48,593 bases of DNA from Candidatus Aminicenantota bacterium (GCA_026393865.1 JAPKZI010000228.1:1-48593), one strand, 5' to 3'. Shown: positions 15,701 to 26,628, numbered from the stretch's first letter. The notes: generated by a model not told the origin, from the sequence alone. Translations and numbers: made by a program.

Positions 15701-15832
15701 TCGGAGATCCAAAAACCCTTGGCGGTCGTCGTGGTCGGCGGCCTCGTTTCCTCAACGCTCTTGACCCTGCTCGTCCTGCCCGCCCTCTACAGCTGGTTCG
15801 CGCGCACGAAAGAGAAAGAGGAAGAAAGCTGA
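12725..15832 (+). CDS. Heavy-metal efflux RND pump, CusA/CzcA family
   Basis: A 1035-residue inner-membrane HME-type RND proton antiporter. It opens MIERLIAFTLKQRPLVVICV and has the family's two sets of six transmembrane helices and two periplasmic loops. TM4 reads GGLAISIGMIIDATIIQVEN, resembling CusA (one Asp) rather than CzcA, which has DFG and a second Asp. The periplasmic segment FSQPIACRIDELVAGTRAQL is instead CzcA-like, without the Met found there in CusA (WTMPI). The transported ion therefore cannot be read off safely; Cu/Ag or Zn/Co/Cd are all open. It is coupled to the adaptor gene by an ATGA overlap. Confidence 0.92.
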   Translation: MIERLIAFTLKQRPLVVICVLLLVAFGVYSFTTLPIDAFPDVTNIQVEVLSSAAGLSPLEVEKFVTYPIEMVMRGLPRLTQLRSVSKYALSVVTIVFEDGVDIYFARQLVLERLIEAKDKVPSGVEISMGPVSTAMGEIYQYTLEGPMPKGEADKTSYLTELRTIQDWTLAPMLKSIPGVSEINSFGGYIKQYQVIVDPDNLLKYDLSLNEAAEALRKNNLNVGGNVLQRHAQQYLVRGIGLLQSVDDIGAVVLRSEKGTPVLMRDVAEIRSGQAVRQGASVKDGKEEAVGGIVMMLRGSNSREVVRRIEEQVQEINAGEVLPLGLKIQPFYERSEIVRNSVHTVSEALIIGSLFVVFVLYLFLRSFRGAFIVILALPLSALFTFIMMRLAGLSANLMSLGGLAISIGMIIDATIIQVENVQRHLAEAGAAAKKLATVYKAVIEVRKPSIFGELIIALTFIPIIALQGIEGKMFLPLAFTYVIALFASLVLSIFAIPAFCHLFLKARQEKRSVVIEAARSAYLPVLRWGLNHKAVLLAVSVLLLGGSLLLVPRLGTEFMPIMDEGAFDMDFQFLPGISLPESLEMSRKVEEKLMTFPELTTIVSRTGQTGLALEARGVEKTGYVGMLRPRSEWTSAKTREELTEKMREAMEDFPGMAFSFSQPIACRIDELVAGTRAQLIIKLFGEDLDVLRDKADEIAKILSKIRGTTDLVVENISGQPYISIKVDRAKIARYGIHAEDVQTIVETAIGGKTVTQLFEGEKYFGVQVRFPEQKRDSVEAIGNILVASSQGTRIPLSQLTDITTSEGPSQISRESGERRIGVECNISGRDLGGFVAESRRLIRTKVKLPPGYYLTWGGQFENQQRAMRRLAVILPVTIGFILFLLFVTFGSMRLALLVLTNLPFALIGGVLSLYIAGLYLSVPASVGFIALFGIAVLNGIVLLSYITQLREEGKSLHEAIIQGCSNRLRPVLMTASITIFSLVPLLFATGPGSEIQKPLAVVVVGGLVSSTLLTLLVLPALYSWFARTKEKEEES

Positions 15833-15853
15833 CCTTCGAACGTCCAAATAGTG

Positions 15854-15859
15854 TATAAT
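15854..15859 (+). promoter_or_regulatory. Possible -10 box ahead of the second RND operon
   Basis: A perfect TATAAT lies 22 nt after the stop of the CusA/CzcA-like gene. The best upstream partner, CTGACC, is 19 nt away, so the promoter is weak or needs help. The rest of the 15833-15983 gap shows an AAGGAGGG at 15961 but no frame matching it. Confidence 0.35.
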
Positions 15860-15983
15860 TCTACGTTTCTAATTCTCCGGCCAACGAGAAGTGAGAGCGA
15901 ACAGCGCCATCCGACCGGATCTTTCGCCTCATACCCCGGCATGATCAAGGACATGCCTAGAAGGAGGGCCTTGCCGAGATCAA

Positions 15984-17336
15984 ATGAGCAACGCACACCC
16001 CAGCTTCAAGAAAAAGCGACGCTTAACCCAGATCCTCATCATCGGCTTATTATTGGGGCCGTCCCTGTTGATCGCCCAGGATGACATTTTGTCCCTGGAA
16101 AAGGCGATCCAATTGGCCCTGAACAGGAACGAGCGGGCCATCCAGGCCACGGAACGGATAACGGCGGCCGATGCCCGGGTGATGAGGGCGCGCGCCTCCT
16201 TCCTTCCGGTGCTCAACGCCACAGGGAATTACACGAGGCGGCCTTTCGAGGTCAGCCGGATCATCGGCAACCAGATCTTCATCGTCCAAAGCTATAACGC
16301 TTTATCCGGCGCGGCCCGGCTCAGCATGACCCTCTTCAATTCCAGCAATATTCCGACGCTCCGCCAAGCGAACTTGGACAAGATCTCTGAAGAAAGCACG
16401 GCCGCCGACAGCAAGCGGAAGCTGACCTTCGAGGTCAGCAACGCCTTCATCGCGACCTTGGGAGTCGACCAGGTCCTTGAAGCGTCCAAACACCGCTTCG
16501 ACTATGCCAAACAGGCGCTGGACGCGGCTAAGGCGAGATACGCGGCGGGGCTGGTCTCGGTCAACGACGTGACCCGGGCGGAGCTCGAATACGCCACCGC
16601 CGAGATGGGGATCACCCAGGTCAGCGGCCAACGGGAAACGACCTGGCTCCAATTGAGCTACCTTCTGGACGATGAAACCATCCTTCAGAAGAAATTGCTC
16701 CCGCCCGAATTCCTGCTCAAAGCGGCCGCCGAGAGCTCCTCGACCCTGGAGCAGTTGATCGCCGCGGCCCAAGACCGCCGGCCGGACCTCAATTCCCTGC
16801 GCTGGCACGCTAAGGCCCAGCATGCCCTGGTCCTGGATCCCTCTCTTCGATACCTTCCCTCGCTCACCTTCACCGGCCAATATACGTATACGAACGAAGC
16901 GGGCTTGACCGGGAAGAACACCAACTGGAACGTCGGGTTGAGCTTGAGCTGGCCCATCTTCGACGGTTTCACCCGGAACGCCGACTATCAAGAACGGAGG
17001 GCGACGGCCTATATGGCGGACCTGGACGTCAAGTCCACGGAGCGGAAAGTGGACCTCGACGTCCGCGGCGCGTTCGTGACCTTGAACAGCGCGCGCGCGT
17101 CCCTCAAGCTGGCCAACGTCGCCTATGACGTAGCCAAGAGGAACGCGGCCGAGACCGCCGAGCTCTACCGGCAGGGGCTCAGCCAAGCCCTGCAGGTCGC
17201 CGACGCCAACGTCCGTCTGTTCGAAGCCGAGGTCGGACTTGTGCAATCCCGTTACAATCTCGGCATCGCCTACTTGAACCTCGAGGCCGCTCTCGGCCTG
17301 GACCCCTTTGGAAAGGAGCCGACCCTTGTCTATTAA
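15984..17336 (+). CDS. Outer-membrane efflux channel, TolC family
   Basis: A 450-residue TolC-like protein with a basic N-terminus and signal segment (ILIIGLLLGPSLLIAQ). The first OEP repeat starts at LSLEKAIQLALNRNERAIQA and contains ARASFLPVLNATGNYTRR; the second contains PSLRYLPSLTFTGQYTYT and VGLSLSWPIFDGF. The C-terminus ends NLGIAYLNLEAALGLDP. It is the channel of the second tripartite pump, and its 3' end overlaps the adaptor gene by 11 nt. The ATG at 15984 has no close ribosome-binding site, so the start is the least certain part. Confidence 0.9.
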   Translation: MSNAHPSFKKKRRLTQILIIGLLLGPSLLIAQDDILSLEKAIQLALNRNERAIQATERITAADARVMRARASFLPVLNATGNYTRRPFEVSRIIGNQIFIVQSYNALSGAARLSMTLFNSSNIPTLRQANLDKISEESTAADSKRKLTFEVSNAFIATLGVDQVLEASKHRFDYAKQALDAAKARYAAGLVSVNDVTRAELEYATAEMGITQVSGQRETTWLQLSYLLDDETILQKKLLPPEFLLKAAAESSSTLEQLIAAAQDRRPDLNSLRWHAKAQHALVLDPSLRYLPSLTFTGQYTYTNEAGLTGKNTNWNVGLSLSWPIFDGFTRNADYQERRATAYMADLDVKSTERKVDLDVRGAFVTLNSARASLKLANVAYDVAKRNAAETAELYRQGLSQALQVADANVRLFEAEVGLVQSRYNLGIAYLNLEAALGLDPFGKEPTLVY

Positions 17337-18501
17337 ATCCATAGAAAAAGCCTTCCTCGGAGCGATCCTGCTCTCCCTCCTCCTCGTCCCCTCCTGCAAA
17401 AGGGGCGGCCCAGCCGAAGGCCAACCGGCGCCGCCCGCGAAAAAGGGAGGAGCCGCGGAGAAATCCCGGGTCACCTTTCCCGTCGAAGTCGCCCCCGTGA
17501 CCGTTCGCTCGCTCATTTACACCGTCAACGCCGTCGGCTCCGTCGACGCCTTTGAAAAGGTCCAGGTCACGGCCCGCGTCTCGGGCGTCGTGGACCGCGT
17601 CCTTTTCGCCGAAGGCAACCTGGCCGCCGTTGATCAGATTCTGGTCGAGATCGAGCCTGAGCGATACAAATTGGCCGTCGAATCCGCCCAGGCCACTTAT
17701 GACAAGGCTTTGGCTTCAAAGGCCGACGCCGAAGCCGGCCTCAAGCGGAGGCAAACCGTCATCAACCAGACGCCGGGCCTGATCCCCGGCGAGGAACTCG
17801 AGACCTGGCGGACCAAGGTCCTGCTGGCGGCGGCCGATGTCGCCCAGACCCAGGCCGCGCTCAATCAGGCCAAGCTCAACCTGCATGACGCTTACGTCCG
17901 GGCCCCGTTCAACGGGATCATCCAAACCCGGACCGCCCAGACCGGACAATACGTCCAGGTCGGGACGGTCCTGGCCACTCTCGTCCGCCGCGATCCTCTC
18001 CTTCTCCGCTTCAGTATTCCCGAGCGGTCCGCGGCCGAACTGCGGCCCGGACAGCTGGCCAATTTCAAGGTTCGGGACAACCAGAAGGAGTACGCCTCCA
18101 AGATCGTCCACGTCGCCGCGGCCGCCGACGAAGGGACCCGGATGGTCGCCATCACCGCCGAGATCCGCGACACGAGCGACATGGCCCTCCGGCCGGGCGC
18201 CTTCGCCGAGATCACCATCCCGGTCAGCGCCCCCCGCTCCGCTCCGGTCATCCCCCAGACGGCCATCCGGCCCAGCGAGCGCGGCTTCATCGCCTATGTC
18301 GTCGAAAAAGACATCGCCATTGAGAGGATCCTGGCCATCGGCATGCGGACCGCGGACGGCCAGGCCGAAGTCCTGTCCGGCGTGCAGCCGGGTGAAATGC
18401 TGGTGGTCCGCGGCGCCGACGCCCTGCGGGCTAACGCTCCGGTCCGGGTCATGAAGCCCGGCGAACAGGCCCCGGCGGCCCAGGCCCCAGTCAAAAAATG
18501 A
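17326..18501 (+). CDS. RND periplasmic adaptor, AcrA/MexA family
   Basis: A 391-residue adaptor. The N-terminus has a signal (AILLSLLLVPSC) whose Cys suggests a lipoprotein although Pro at -2 is unusual for a lipobox. Then come the barrel-sandwich motif VTARVSGVVDRVLFAEGNL, a coiled-coil hairpin and VRAPFNGIIQTRTAQTGQYV, and the barrel and membrane-proximal domains (VVRGADALRANAPVRVM). The TTG at 17326 is chosen because AAGGAG lies 7 nt upstream; it overlaps the TolC gene. It precedes the RND pump by 21 nt. Confidence 0.9.
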   Translation: MSIKSIEKAFLGAILLSLLLVPSCKRGGPAEGQPAPPAKKGGAAEKSRVTFPVEVAPVTVRSLIYTVNAVGSVDAFEKVQVTARVSGVVDRVLFAEGNLAAVDQILVEIEPERYKLAVESAQATYDKALASKADAEAGLKRRQTVINQTPGLIPGEELETWRTKVLLAAADVAQTQAALNQAKLNLHDAYVRAPFNGIIQTRTAQTGQYVQVGTVLATLVRRDPLLLRFSIPERSAAELRPGQLANFKVRDNQKEYASKIVHVAAAADEGTRMVAITAEIRDTSDMALRPGAFAEITIPVSAPRSAPVIPQTAIRPSERGFIAYVVEKDIAIERILAIGMRTADGQAEVLSGVQPGEMLVVRGADALRANAPVRVMKPGEQAPAAQAPVKK

Positions 18502-18522
18502 GGCCTCCAGAGGAGCAACTCC

Positions 18523-21500
18523 ATGAAGATCACCGAAGTATGCGTTAAGAAGCCGGTCCTCGCTTGGATGATGATGGCCGCGACCATCGTCTTCGGGATC
18601 GTGGCCGGAACCCGGATCGGCATCAGCCAGTTCCCCGACGTGGACTTCCCCACGATTTCGGTCAACGTCTCCTGGCCGGGCGCGGCCCCCGAGGTCGTCG
18701 AGAATGACATCGTCGAGGGCTTGGAGGAAGCCCTGGTCCAGGTCGAGGGAATCAAAACCATCAGTTCCAGTGCGCGCATGGGCGGCGCCTCGATCACCCT
18801 GGAAATGGAATTGTCCCGGAACGTGGATCTGGCCCTGCAGGACGTTCAAGCCAAGGTCTCCCAGGCCCAGCGGTCTCTTCCCCGGGACCTCGATCCTCCG
18901 ACCATCTCCAAATCCAACCCGGAAGATCAGCCGATCATGATGATCTCCCTGGCCGGCGCGGTCCCGCCCCGGGTCCTGGCCGATTACATCCAATACAGTC
19001 TCAAAGAGAAACTTCAGACGATCCCCGGCATGGGCGAGATCTCGCTGATGGGCATCCAGGACCGCAACGTCCGCGTCTGGCTCGACGCGACCAAGCTCGA
19101 CGAGAAAGGCTTGACCGTCCGCGACGTGATCTCGGCCCTGCAGCGCGAACATATCGAGCTCCCCGCCGGCCGTCTGGAGACGCAGGGCCGGGAGGTCAAT
19201 GTCCGCGTCCTGGGTGAAGCGATCGATCTGGAGACCCTGCGCAAGATCGTCGTCCGAGAGACGAACGGCAGCCCCATCTACATCGGCGACGTCTCTCTCG
19301 TTGAGGACGGTTTCGATGATACGCGGCGGATTGCCCGGGTCAACGGCGTGCCGGCCCAGGGTCTATCCATAAAAAAACAGCGCGGCTCGAACGCCGTGGC
19401 CCTGGCCAAGGAGGTCCGCTCCGTCCTCGATCAGTTCCAAAAGACCCTTCCCGAAGGCATCACGGTCAATATCGCTTTCGACTCGACGAAGTTCATCGAG
19501 GAATCCGTCAAGGAAATCGAGTTCGAGATCCTCCTCTCCGTCCTTCTGACCGCCTTTGTCTGCTGGCTGTTCCTCGGCTCCTTCTCCAGCACGCTCAACG
19601 TCGTCCTGGCCATTCCCATGTCCCTCCTTGGCACGGTGGCCATCATCTATTTCCTCGGATTCACCTTCAACACGTTCACCCTTCTGGCCATGGCCCTGGC
19701 CGTCGGTATCGTCGTCGACGACGCCATCATGGTCATGGAGAATATCTTCCGCCATCGGGAAGGCGGGGAGGGGCTCGTCCAGGCCGCCCTCGGCGGGACC
19801 CAGGAGATCGCCTTCGCCGCCTTGGCCGCGACGCTGGCCGTCGTGGCCATTTTCGTTCCGGTCGTCTTCGTCAAGGGGATCATCGGCCGCTTCTTCCTCC
19901 AATTCGGCATCACCCTCTGCCTGGCCGTGCTCCTCTCGTACGTCGAGGCCGTCACCCTGGCCCCGGCCCGCTGCTCCCAGTTCCTGAGGACCTCACGGGA
20001 GGGGCGGAGCCGCATCGGACTTCTCGTCGACCGCGGCTTCCGGGGCCTGGAAGGGCTCTACTCCCGGATCCTGCGCCGGAGCTTAAAGCGGCCCGGGCTC
20101 ATCCTCATCGGGGGGCTCGTCCTCTTCGCCGGAGCCGTCGTCATCCTGACCTCGATGCCGTCCGAGTTCGTCCCTTCACAGGACTTGAGCCGGATGTCGA
20201 TCCGCGTCCAGACGGCGGCCGGGGCCGATATCACGGAGACGAGCAAGCTGATGCAAAAGGCCGAGGACATCGTCATGCGGCGGCCCGAGGTCGTCCAGAT
20301 TTTCATGAACGTCGGAATGGGGGGGGCGAGCTCGGGCAGCATGAACGTCACCCTCCTCCCCGTGAAGGAGCGGAAGCTGAGCGTGGCCGAATTGTCGACC
20401 ATCGTCCGGCGTGAGCTAAACGCCATTCCCGGCATCCGGGCCGTCATCCAAGACCTGTCCCAGCAGGGCCTCACCGCCCAGCGCGGTTTCCCCGTCGAAT
20501 TCTCCGTGCGGGGCTCGGACTGGGAGAAGCTCATCAGCCTCAGCCAGGAGATCATCGCCCAGCTCCGCGAGAGCGGGATCGTGCAGGACTTGGACTCGGA
20601 CTACCGCATCGGCCAGCCCGAGCTCCGCATCCAGCCCGATCGGGCCATGGCCTCCGATATTGGGGTCACCATCGACGAAGTCGCCACGACCTTGAACGCT
20701 CTCGTCGGCGGCGTCCGGGTGGGGAAATACAGCTCCGGAGGACGGCGCATCGATGTCCGTCTCAAACTCCTGGCCGCCCAGCGTTCCCGGCCCGAGGACA
20801 TCGCCCGGTTAAAGGTCCGGACGCGGTCCGGCCAGTTGGTCCCCCTGTCGTCACTCGTGACCTACGACGAACAGCCCGCCCTCCAGGCCATCACCCGCAA
20901 GGACCGGGAACGGGCCATCTCGATCTTCGCCAACGTCGCCTCGGGTCATTCCCAGGACGAAGCGATCCGCTATGTCGAGGACCAAGCGAAGGCCCTTCCG
21001 GTCGGATACCGCATCGTCCTCGGCGGGGCCAGCGTCGCTTTCCGCGAGTCGATGAGCAGCCTGCTGTTCGCCATGCTCCTGGGCATCGGCATCGCCTATA
21101 TGATTCTGGCATCGCAATTCAACTCCTACAAAGACCCGGTGACCATCATCACCATCTTGCCCTTGTCCATCGCCGGGGCCGCGCTCGCCCTTCTGCTCAC
21201 CCATCAGACGCTGAACATCTTCAGCATGATCGGGCTTCTCCTGCTCATGGGCATCGTCAAGAAGAATTCGATCATCCTGGTCGACTACGCCAACGCCTTC
21301 AAAGCCAAGGGGTTCAACGCCCGGGACTCGATGCAGCAGGCCGGCCCCATCCGGCTTCGTCCCATCCTCATGACGGCCACGGCGACCATGATGGCCGCCA
21401 TCCCCCCGGCCCTCGGGCTGGGATCTGGATCGGAGATCCGCGTGCCCATGGCCATCGGCGTCATCGGGGGGCTCATCCTTTCGACGATCCTCAGCCTGGT

Positions 21501-21600
21501 GGTCGTGCCCGCGTTCTACGTCATCGCCGACAACCTGAGCCGGAAGAAGAGGCCCGAGAAAGCGGCGGTGGGGGAGACCGTCGAAAAGCCGGCCTTCTAA
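18523..21600 (+). CDS. RND multidrug-type efflux pump (HAE family)
   Basis: A 1025-residue AcrB/MexB-superfamily inner-membrane pump. It starts MKITEVCVKKPVLAWMMMAA and shows the HAE signatures: QFPDVDFPTISVNVSWPGA after TM1 and the TM4 proton relay ALAVGIVVDDAIMVMEN with two adjacent Asp residues. The second half repeats the layout, with LLLLMGIVKKNSIILVDYAN holding the TM10 Lys. This distinguishes it from the metal-type pump upstream. Substrates cannot be predicted. GAGGAGC precedes the ATG. Confidence 0.93.
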   Translation: MKITEVCVKKPVLAWMMMAATIVFGIVAGTRIGISQFPDVDFPTISVNVSWPGAAPEVVENDIVEGLEEALVQVEGIKTISSSARMGGASITLEMELSRNVDLALQDVQAKVSQAQRSLPRDLDPPTISKSNPEDQPIMMISLAGAVPPRVLADYIQYSLKEKLQTIPGMGEISLMGIQDRNVRVWLDATKLDEKGLTVRDVISALQREHIELPAGRLETQGREVNVRVLGEAIDLETLRKIVVRETNGSPIYIGDVSLVEDGFDDTRRIARVNGVPAQGLSIKKQRGSNAVALAKEVRSVLDQFQKTLPEGITVNIAFDSTKFIEESVKEIEFEILLSVLLTAFVCWLFLGSFSSTLNVVLAIPMSLLGTVAIIYFLGFTFNTFTLLAMALAVGIVVDDAIMVMENIFRHREGGEGLVQAALGGTQEIAFAALAATLAVVAIFVPVVFVKGIIGRFFLQFGITLCLAVLLSYVEAVTLAPARCSQFLRTSREGRSRIGLLVDRGFRGLEGLYSRILRRSLKRPGLILIGGLVLFAGAVVILTSMPSEFVPSQDLSRMSIRVQTAAGADITETSKLMQKAEDIVMRRPEVVQIFMNVGMGGASSGSMNVTLLPVKERKLSVAELSTIVRRELNAIPGIRAVIQDLSQQGLTAQRGFPVEFSVRGSDWEKLISLSQEIIAQLRESGIVQDLDSDYRIGQPELRIQPDRAMASDIGVTIDEVATTLNALVGGVRVGKYSSGGRRIDVRLKLLAAQRSRPEDIARLKVRTRSGQLVPLSSLVTYDEQPALQAITRKDRERAISIFANVASGHSQDEAIRYVEDQAKALPVGYRIVLGGASVAFRESMSSLLFAMLLGIGIAYMILASQFNSYKDPVTIITILPLSIAGAALALLLTHQTLNIFSMIGLLLLMGIVKKNSIILVDYANAFKAKGFNARDSMQQAGPIRLRPILMTATATMMAAIPPALGLGSGSEIRVPMAIGVIGGLILSTILSLVVVPAFYVIADNLSRKKRPEKAAVGETVEKPAF

Positions 21601-21614
21601 GAGACTGAAAATTC

Positions 21615-21648
21615 AAAAAAAAGGACGGGCCCGTCCGGACCCGTCCCC
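21615..21648 (-). terminator. Intrinsic terminator of the sigma-Mac-TolC operon
   Basis: On the minus strand GGACGGG and CCCGTCC (21640-21646 and 21623-21629) form a GC-rich hairpin followed at once by eight T residues (21615-21622). The U-tract is only on the minus-strand side, so it ends the minus-strand operon. The convergent plus-strand operon stops 14 nt away. Confidence 0.85.
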
Positions 21649-21665
21649 TATGTTCCGCTGGATGA

Positions 21666-23249
21666 TCAGTTCGAGATGATATCCGCGATCTTGATGTTCC
21701 GTTTTTCCAGAATCACGCCGGTCGACCGATCGAGGGCGACCTGGGCCAGATTGTAGCTGACGATGGCCGCCAGTTCCAAGATGCGGGCGCTGGTCAGGTC
21801 ACGCTGGTACTGGAGGACGAAATAGTTCGTGCTCTGACCGATCCGGAGCTTTTCTTCCTCGGCCTGGAGTTTCCGCTCGGCCAGTTCCCGGGCGGTCTTG
21901 TAGGCTTGGACCTGTTTATACGTCGTCTGGAGGGAGCGGACTGCGTTCCGGATCTCCAAGACCACCTGTTTCTGCTGGTTCTCCAAGTTCAACAGGGCTT
22001 GATCCATGTTGAGCCTGGCTTGGGCCAGATTGGCCCGGGAGATGACGTTGCTCAGAGGGACGCTCAAGTTCAGCCGGATGGACCAGTTCTTGTATTTGAA
22101 GGCGAAGGCGTCACTCATGGCCCCAGATGCCCCTCCGGGGATGGTGCCGAGGACGATCCCGTTGAGCGGATTGCCGTCGTAAAGGATCTGCGTCCCCGAG
22201 ACACCGGGGCTTGAATAGGAGGCGGTCAAGCTCAGGCTCGGCAGGGTCTGGTTCTTGGTGTAGTTGAGGCTCAGCTCCTGGCTCTTGAGGCCGATCTGGC
22301 TGATTTTCAGGTCGGTCCGTTTCTGCATGGCCAGCATCAAGGCCTGGTCCAGGTCCGCTTTCGTCTCTTCGAGCAGGGGCTTGTCCAGGGGGAGGATCGC
22401 GGTGAGTCCTTTTTCCTCGTCTTCGGTCAGATTAAGGAGCATCTTCAGGTTGTCTTCGTTATTATTCACCGAGGCTTCGGCCGCCAGGATGCTCGCTTCA
22501 CGGGAGGCGACCTCTGATTGAGCGCTGAGAAGGTCCAGGGGGGAGAGGGTCCCGATCTCGACCGAGAGCTGGTTCTTGGCCAGGAAATCCTTGGACAGCT
22601 GGAGGGACATCCGCTGGACGTTGAGGTTCTCGATACTCTGGACAAGCTGCCAATAGGCGCTGGTGACGGTATAGACCATATCCTGGACGGTTTTGATGAA
22701 AGAGGTCTCGGAGACGTCGAGATTGTTCCGGGCGACCAGGATGCTATAATTGGAGATCTTGTAGCCGAATCCCTGTAGCAGCGGCTGGGTAAAGTTGAAA
22801 CTCAGCGTCGCCTGATAGCGGGGATTGATCGTCTGGCCTCTCGATGTGGAATCCGTCTTGTTGCCGTTGAGCGAGATCTGGGCGTTTCCGCCGAAGGGGA
22901 CCTGCTGGGTGATCGAGCTGGAATACTGGCCGCTGAGCGTGACGACATTGCCCGTCGCCGCGTCGAGCCATGAATAGGAGGCGTTGCGGCTGGCGGAATT
23001 GGTGTAATTGAACGAAAGCGACGGGTAGTATTTTTCGCCGGCCTGTTTCAGCGACATCTCGGACAATTGCGGCGATAGGACGGAGGCCTGGAGACTGACG
23101 TTCTTCTGCAGCACCCGGGCGATGCATTCGTCCAGAGTCAGCGAGAGCGTTTTCCCTTGAGCGGGCGGCGGCGTCTGTTGGGCGCCCAGGACGAGGGGCC
23201 CGGCGAGAGCCGCGATGAGTATGGCTAGAACTAGGAATCTCTTCGACAT
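21666..23249 (-). CDS. Outer-membrane efflux channel, TolC family
   Basis: A 527-residue TolC-like protein, last gene of the sigma/anti-sigma/Mac operon. A signal peptide (RFLVLAILIAALAGPLVLGA) precedes a Pro/Gln stretch and the first OEP repeat (LSLTLDECIARVLQKNVSLQ). Beta-strand and helical-hairpin repeats follow, with QTLPSLSLTASYSS in the second half. It is longer than the other two TolC proteins in the window. The ATG at 23249 has AAGGAG 8 nt upstream. It would form the outer-membrane part of the MacAB-like exporter encoded directly upstream. Confidence 0.9.
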   Translation of the reverse strand: MSKRFLVLAILIAALAGPLVLGAQQTPPPAQGKTLSLTLDECIARVLQKNVSLQASVLSPQLSEMSLKQAGEKYYPSLSFNYTNSASRNASYSWLDAATGNVVTLSGQYSSSITQQVPFGGNAQISLNGNKTDSTSRGQTINPRYQATLSFNFTQPLLQGFGYKISNYSILVARNNLDVSETSFIKTVQDMVYTVTSAYWQLVQSIENLNVQRMSLQLSKDFLAKNQLSVEIGTLSPLDLLSAQSEVASREASILAAEASVNNNEDNLKMLLNLTEDEEKGLTAILPLDKPLLEETKADLDQALMLAMQKRTDLKISQIGLKSQELSLNYTKNQTLPSLSLTASYSSPGVSGTQILYDGNPLNGIVLGTIPGGASGAMSDAFAFKYKNWSIRLNLSVPLSNVISRANLAQARLNMDQALLNLENQQKQVVLEIRNAVRSLQTTYKQVQAYKTARELAERKLQAEEEKLRIGQSTNYFVLQYQRDLTSARILELAAIVSYNLAQVALDRSTGVILEKRNIKIADIISN

Positions 23250-23264
23250 GATCAAATCTCCTTC

Positions 23265-24488
<1,224 letters not shown>

Positions 24489-24498
24489 GTGGGTCTCC

Positions 24499-25188
<690 letters not shown>

Positions 25189-25212
25189 TTGTTCTCCCAA
25201 GAAAAAAAGGGT

Positions 25213-26628
25213 TTACCGACCACCGCCGCCCATCATCCGCATCATCTGCTGCGGATTGCCTTGCTGCTGCGTCGTAGCGAGCGGCGTTTCCAGGCCGATG
25301 ATGATCTTCAGTCCTTCCTTCAATTCGCTGCGGGTGACCTCGGAATAGGTGTTGTCGGTGAGGCCGGTCCGGATGGCGTAGGGCTTGATTTTGCCCTGGT
25401 CATCGAGCACCCAGACTGTTCCGCCCTGGCGGGGCCGGTTCCTCATCTGTTCGATCCGGGCCAGCATCTCAGGGGTGAGCTGCTGGCCTTCGCCCATCTG
25501 GAAGCCGCCGCTCCGCTGTCCGCCTTGGCCGCGCTGACTGTCACCGCCCTGCCCCCGCTGGCCGGTCTGGCTCTGGCTGGCTTCGGTTTTCTGGCCGGGC
25601 TGGCCTTGGCCCCGCTGCCCACCGCCGATTCCCGCGTCAGCCAAAATCTTCTGCACCTCGGGCTGGGGGAGGGGAGGGGTGAACCGCATGGCGGCGTTGG
25701 GGATCTTCAAGACGCCCTTGGCCTCGCCGGTGATGATCTGGACCGTGGCCGTCATGCCGGGCATGAGCTTGAGGTCGGGGTTCTGGGCATCCACGATCGT
25801 GGCATAGGTCACGACGTTCTGGACGGTCTGCGGCGAATAGCGAACCTGCCGGACGGTGCCGAGGAACGTCTCGCCCTGGTACGCGGACACGGTGAAGCGG
25901 ACCTTCTGGCCTTCCTTGACCTTGCCGATGTCGGTCTCGTCGATGTCGCACTGGAGCTGCATCTTGGTCAGGTCGCTGGCGAGCTTGAACAACAGAGGCG
26001 CCTGATAGCTGGCCGCCACGGTCTGGCCGATATTGACGTTCCGCGAGATCACGACGCCGTCGATCGGCGAGCGGATGATGGCATAGGACAGGTCGACCTT
26101 GCTCGAATTGAGGGAGGAGTTGGCCTGGGACAGCGCCGATTCGGACGAGACCACGTTCGCCTTGGCATTCAAGTAGTTGCTCTCAGCGGTCTCCATTTCC
26201 TCGATCGAGATCTGGCTCTTGGCGAACAGCTCCTTGGAGCGGTTGAACTTCTTCAGCGAGTTATCGAGAGCCAATTTGGCCTGGTCTAAAGAGGCCACTC
26301 TGCTTTTATAGCTCGATTCGGCCTGGTCCACTTTCGCGTTCAGAAGTTCCAGATCGAGCTGGGCCAGAATCTGACCTTTCTTCACTTTGCTGTTGAAGTC
26401 GGCGCCGAGGATGGTGATCTTGCCCGAAACCTGGCTTCCGACGTCGACGGTATCGACCGGATTGAGCGAACCGGAGGTCGTCACCATGGATTCGAGGTCG
26501 CCCTTGGCCAGGACTTCCGTCCGGTATTTGACTTGAGCGGTCTTCCCCTTCTTAATAAGGGTGTAACCCAGGATGGCTCCCACGAGGACCACCAGGATCA
26601 CCGCTCCGACGACTACTTTCTTTTTCAT
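25213..26628 (-). CDS. MacA-type periplasmic adaptor with Gly/Gln/Arg-rich insert
   Basis: A 471-residue membrane fusion protein anchored by one helix (VVVGAVILVVLVGAILGYTL). Barrel-sandwich halves are at SQVSGKITILGADFNSKV and IIRSPIDGVVISRNVNIGQT, flanking a coiled-coil hairpin (about 95-180). A low-complexity Gly/Gln/Arg/Ser-rich stretch occupies residues 334-383, inserted before the membrane-proximal domain (TVWVLDDQGKIKPYAIRTGL). The tail is Gln/Met/Gly-rich. It links the ABC permease to TolC. It overlaps the Spy-like gene by 77 nt. Confidence 0.9.
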   Translation of the reverse strand: MKKKVVVGAVILVVLVGAILGYTLIKKGKTAQVKYRTEVLAKGDLESMVTTSGSLNPVDTVDVGSQVSGKITILGADFNSKVKKGQILAQLDLELLNAKVDQAESSYKSRVASLDQAKLALDNSLKKFNRSKELFAKSQISIEEMETAESNYLNAKANVVSSESALSQANSSLNSSKVDLSYAIIRSPIDGVVISRNVNIGQTVAASYQAPLLFKLASDLTKMQLQCDIDETDIGKVKEGQKVRFTVSAYQGETFLGTVRQVRYSPQTVQNVVTYATIVDAQNPDLKLMPGMTATVQIITGEAKGVLKIPNAAMRFTPPLPQPEVQKILADAGIGGGQRGQGQPGQKTEASQSQTGQRGQGGDSQRGQGGQRSGGFQMGEGQQLTPEMLARIEQMRNRPRQGGTVWVLDDQGKIKPYAIRTGLTDNTYSEVTRSELKEGLKIIIGLETPLATTQQQGNPQQMMRMMGGGGR

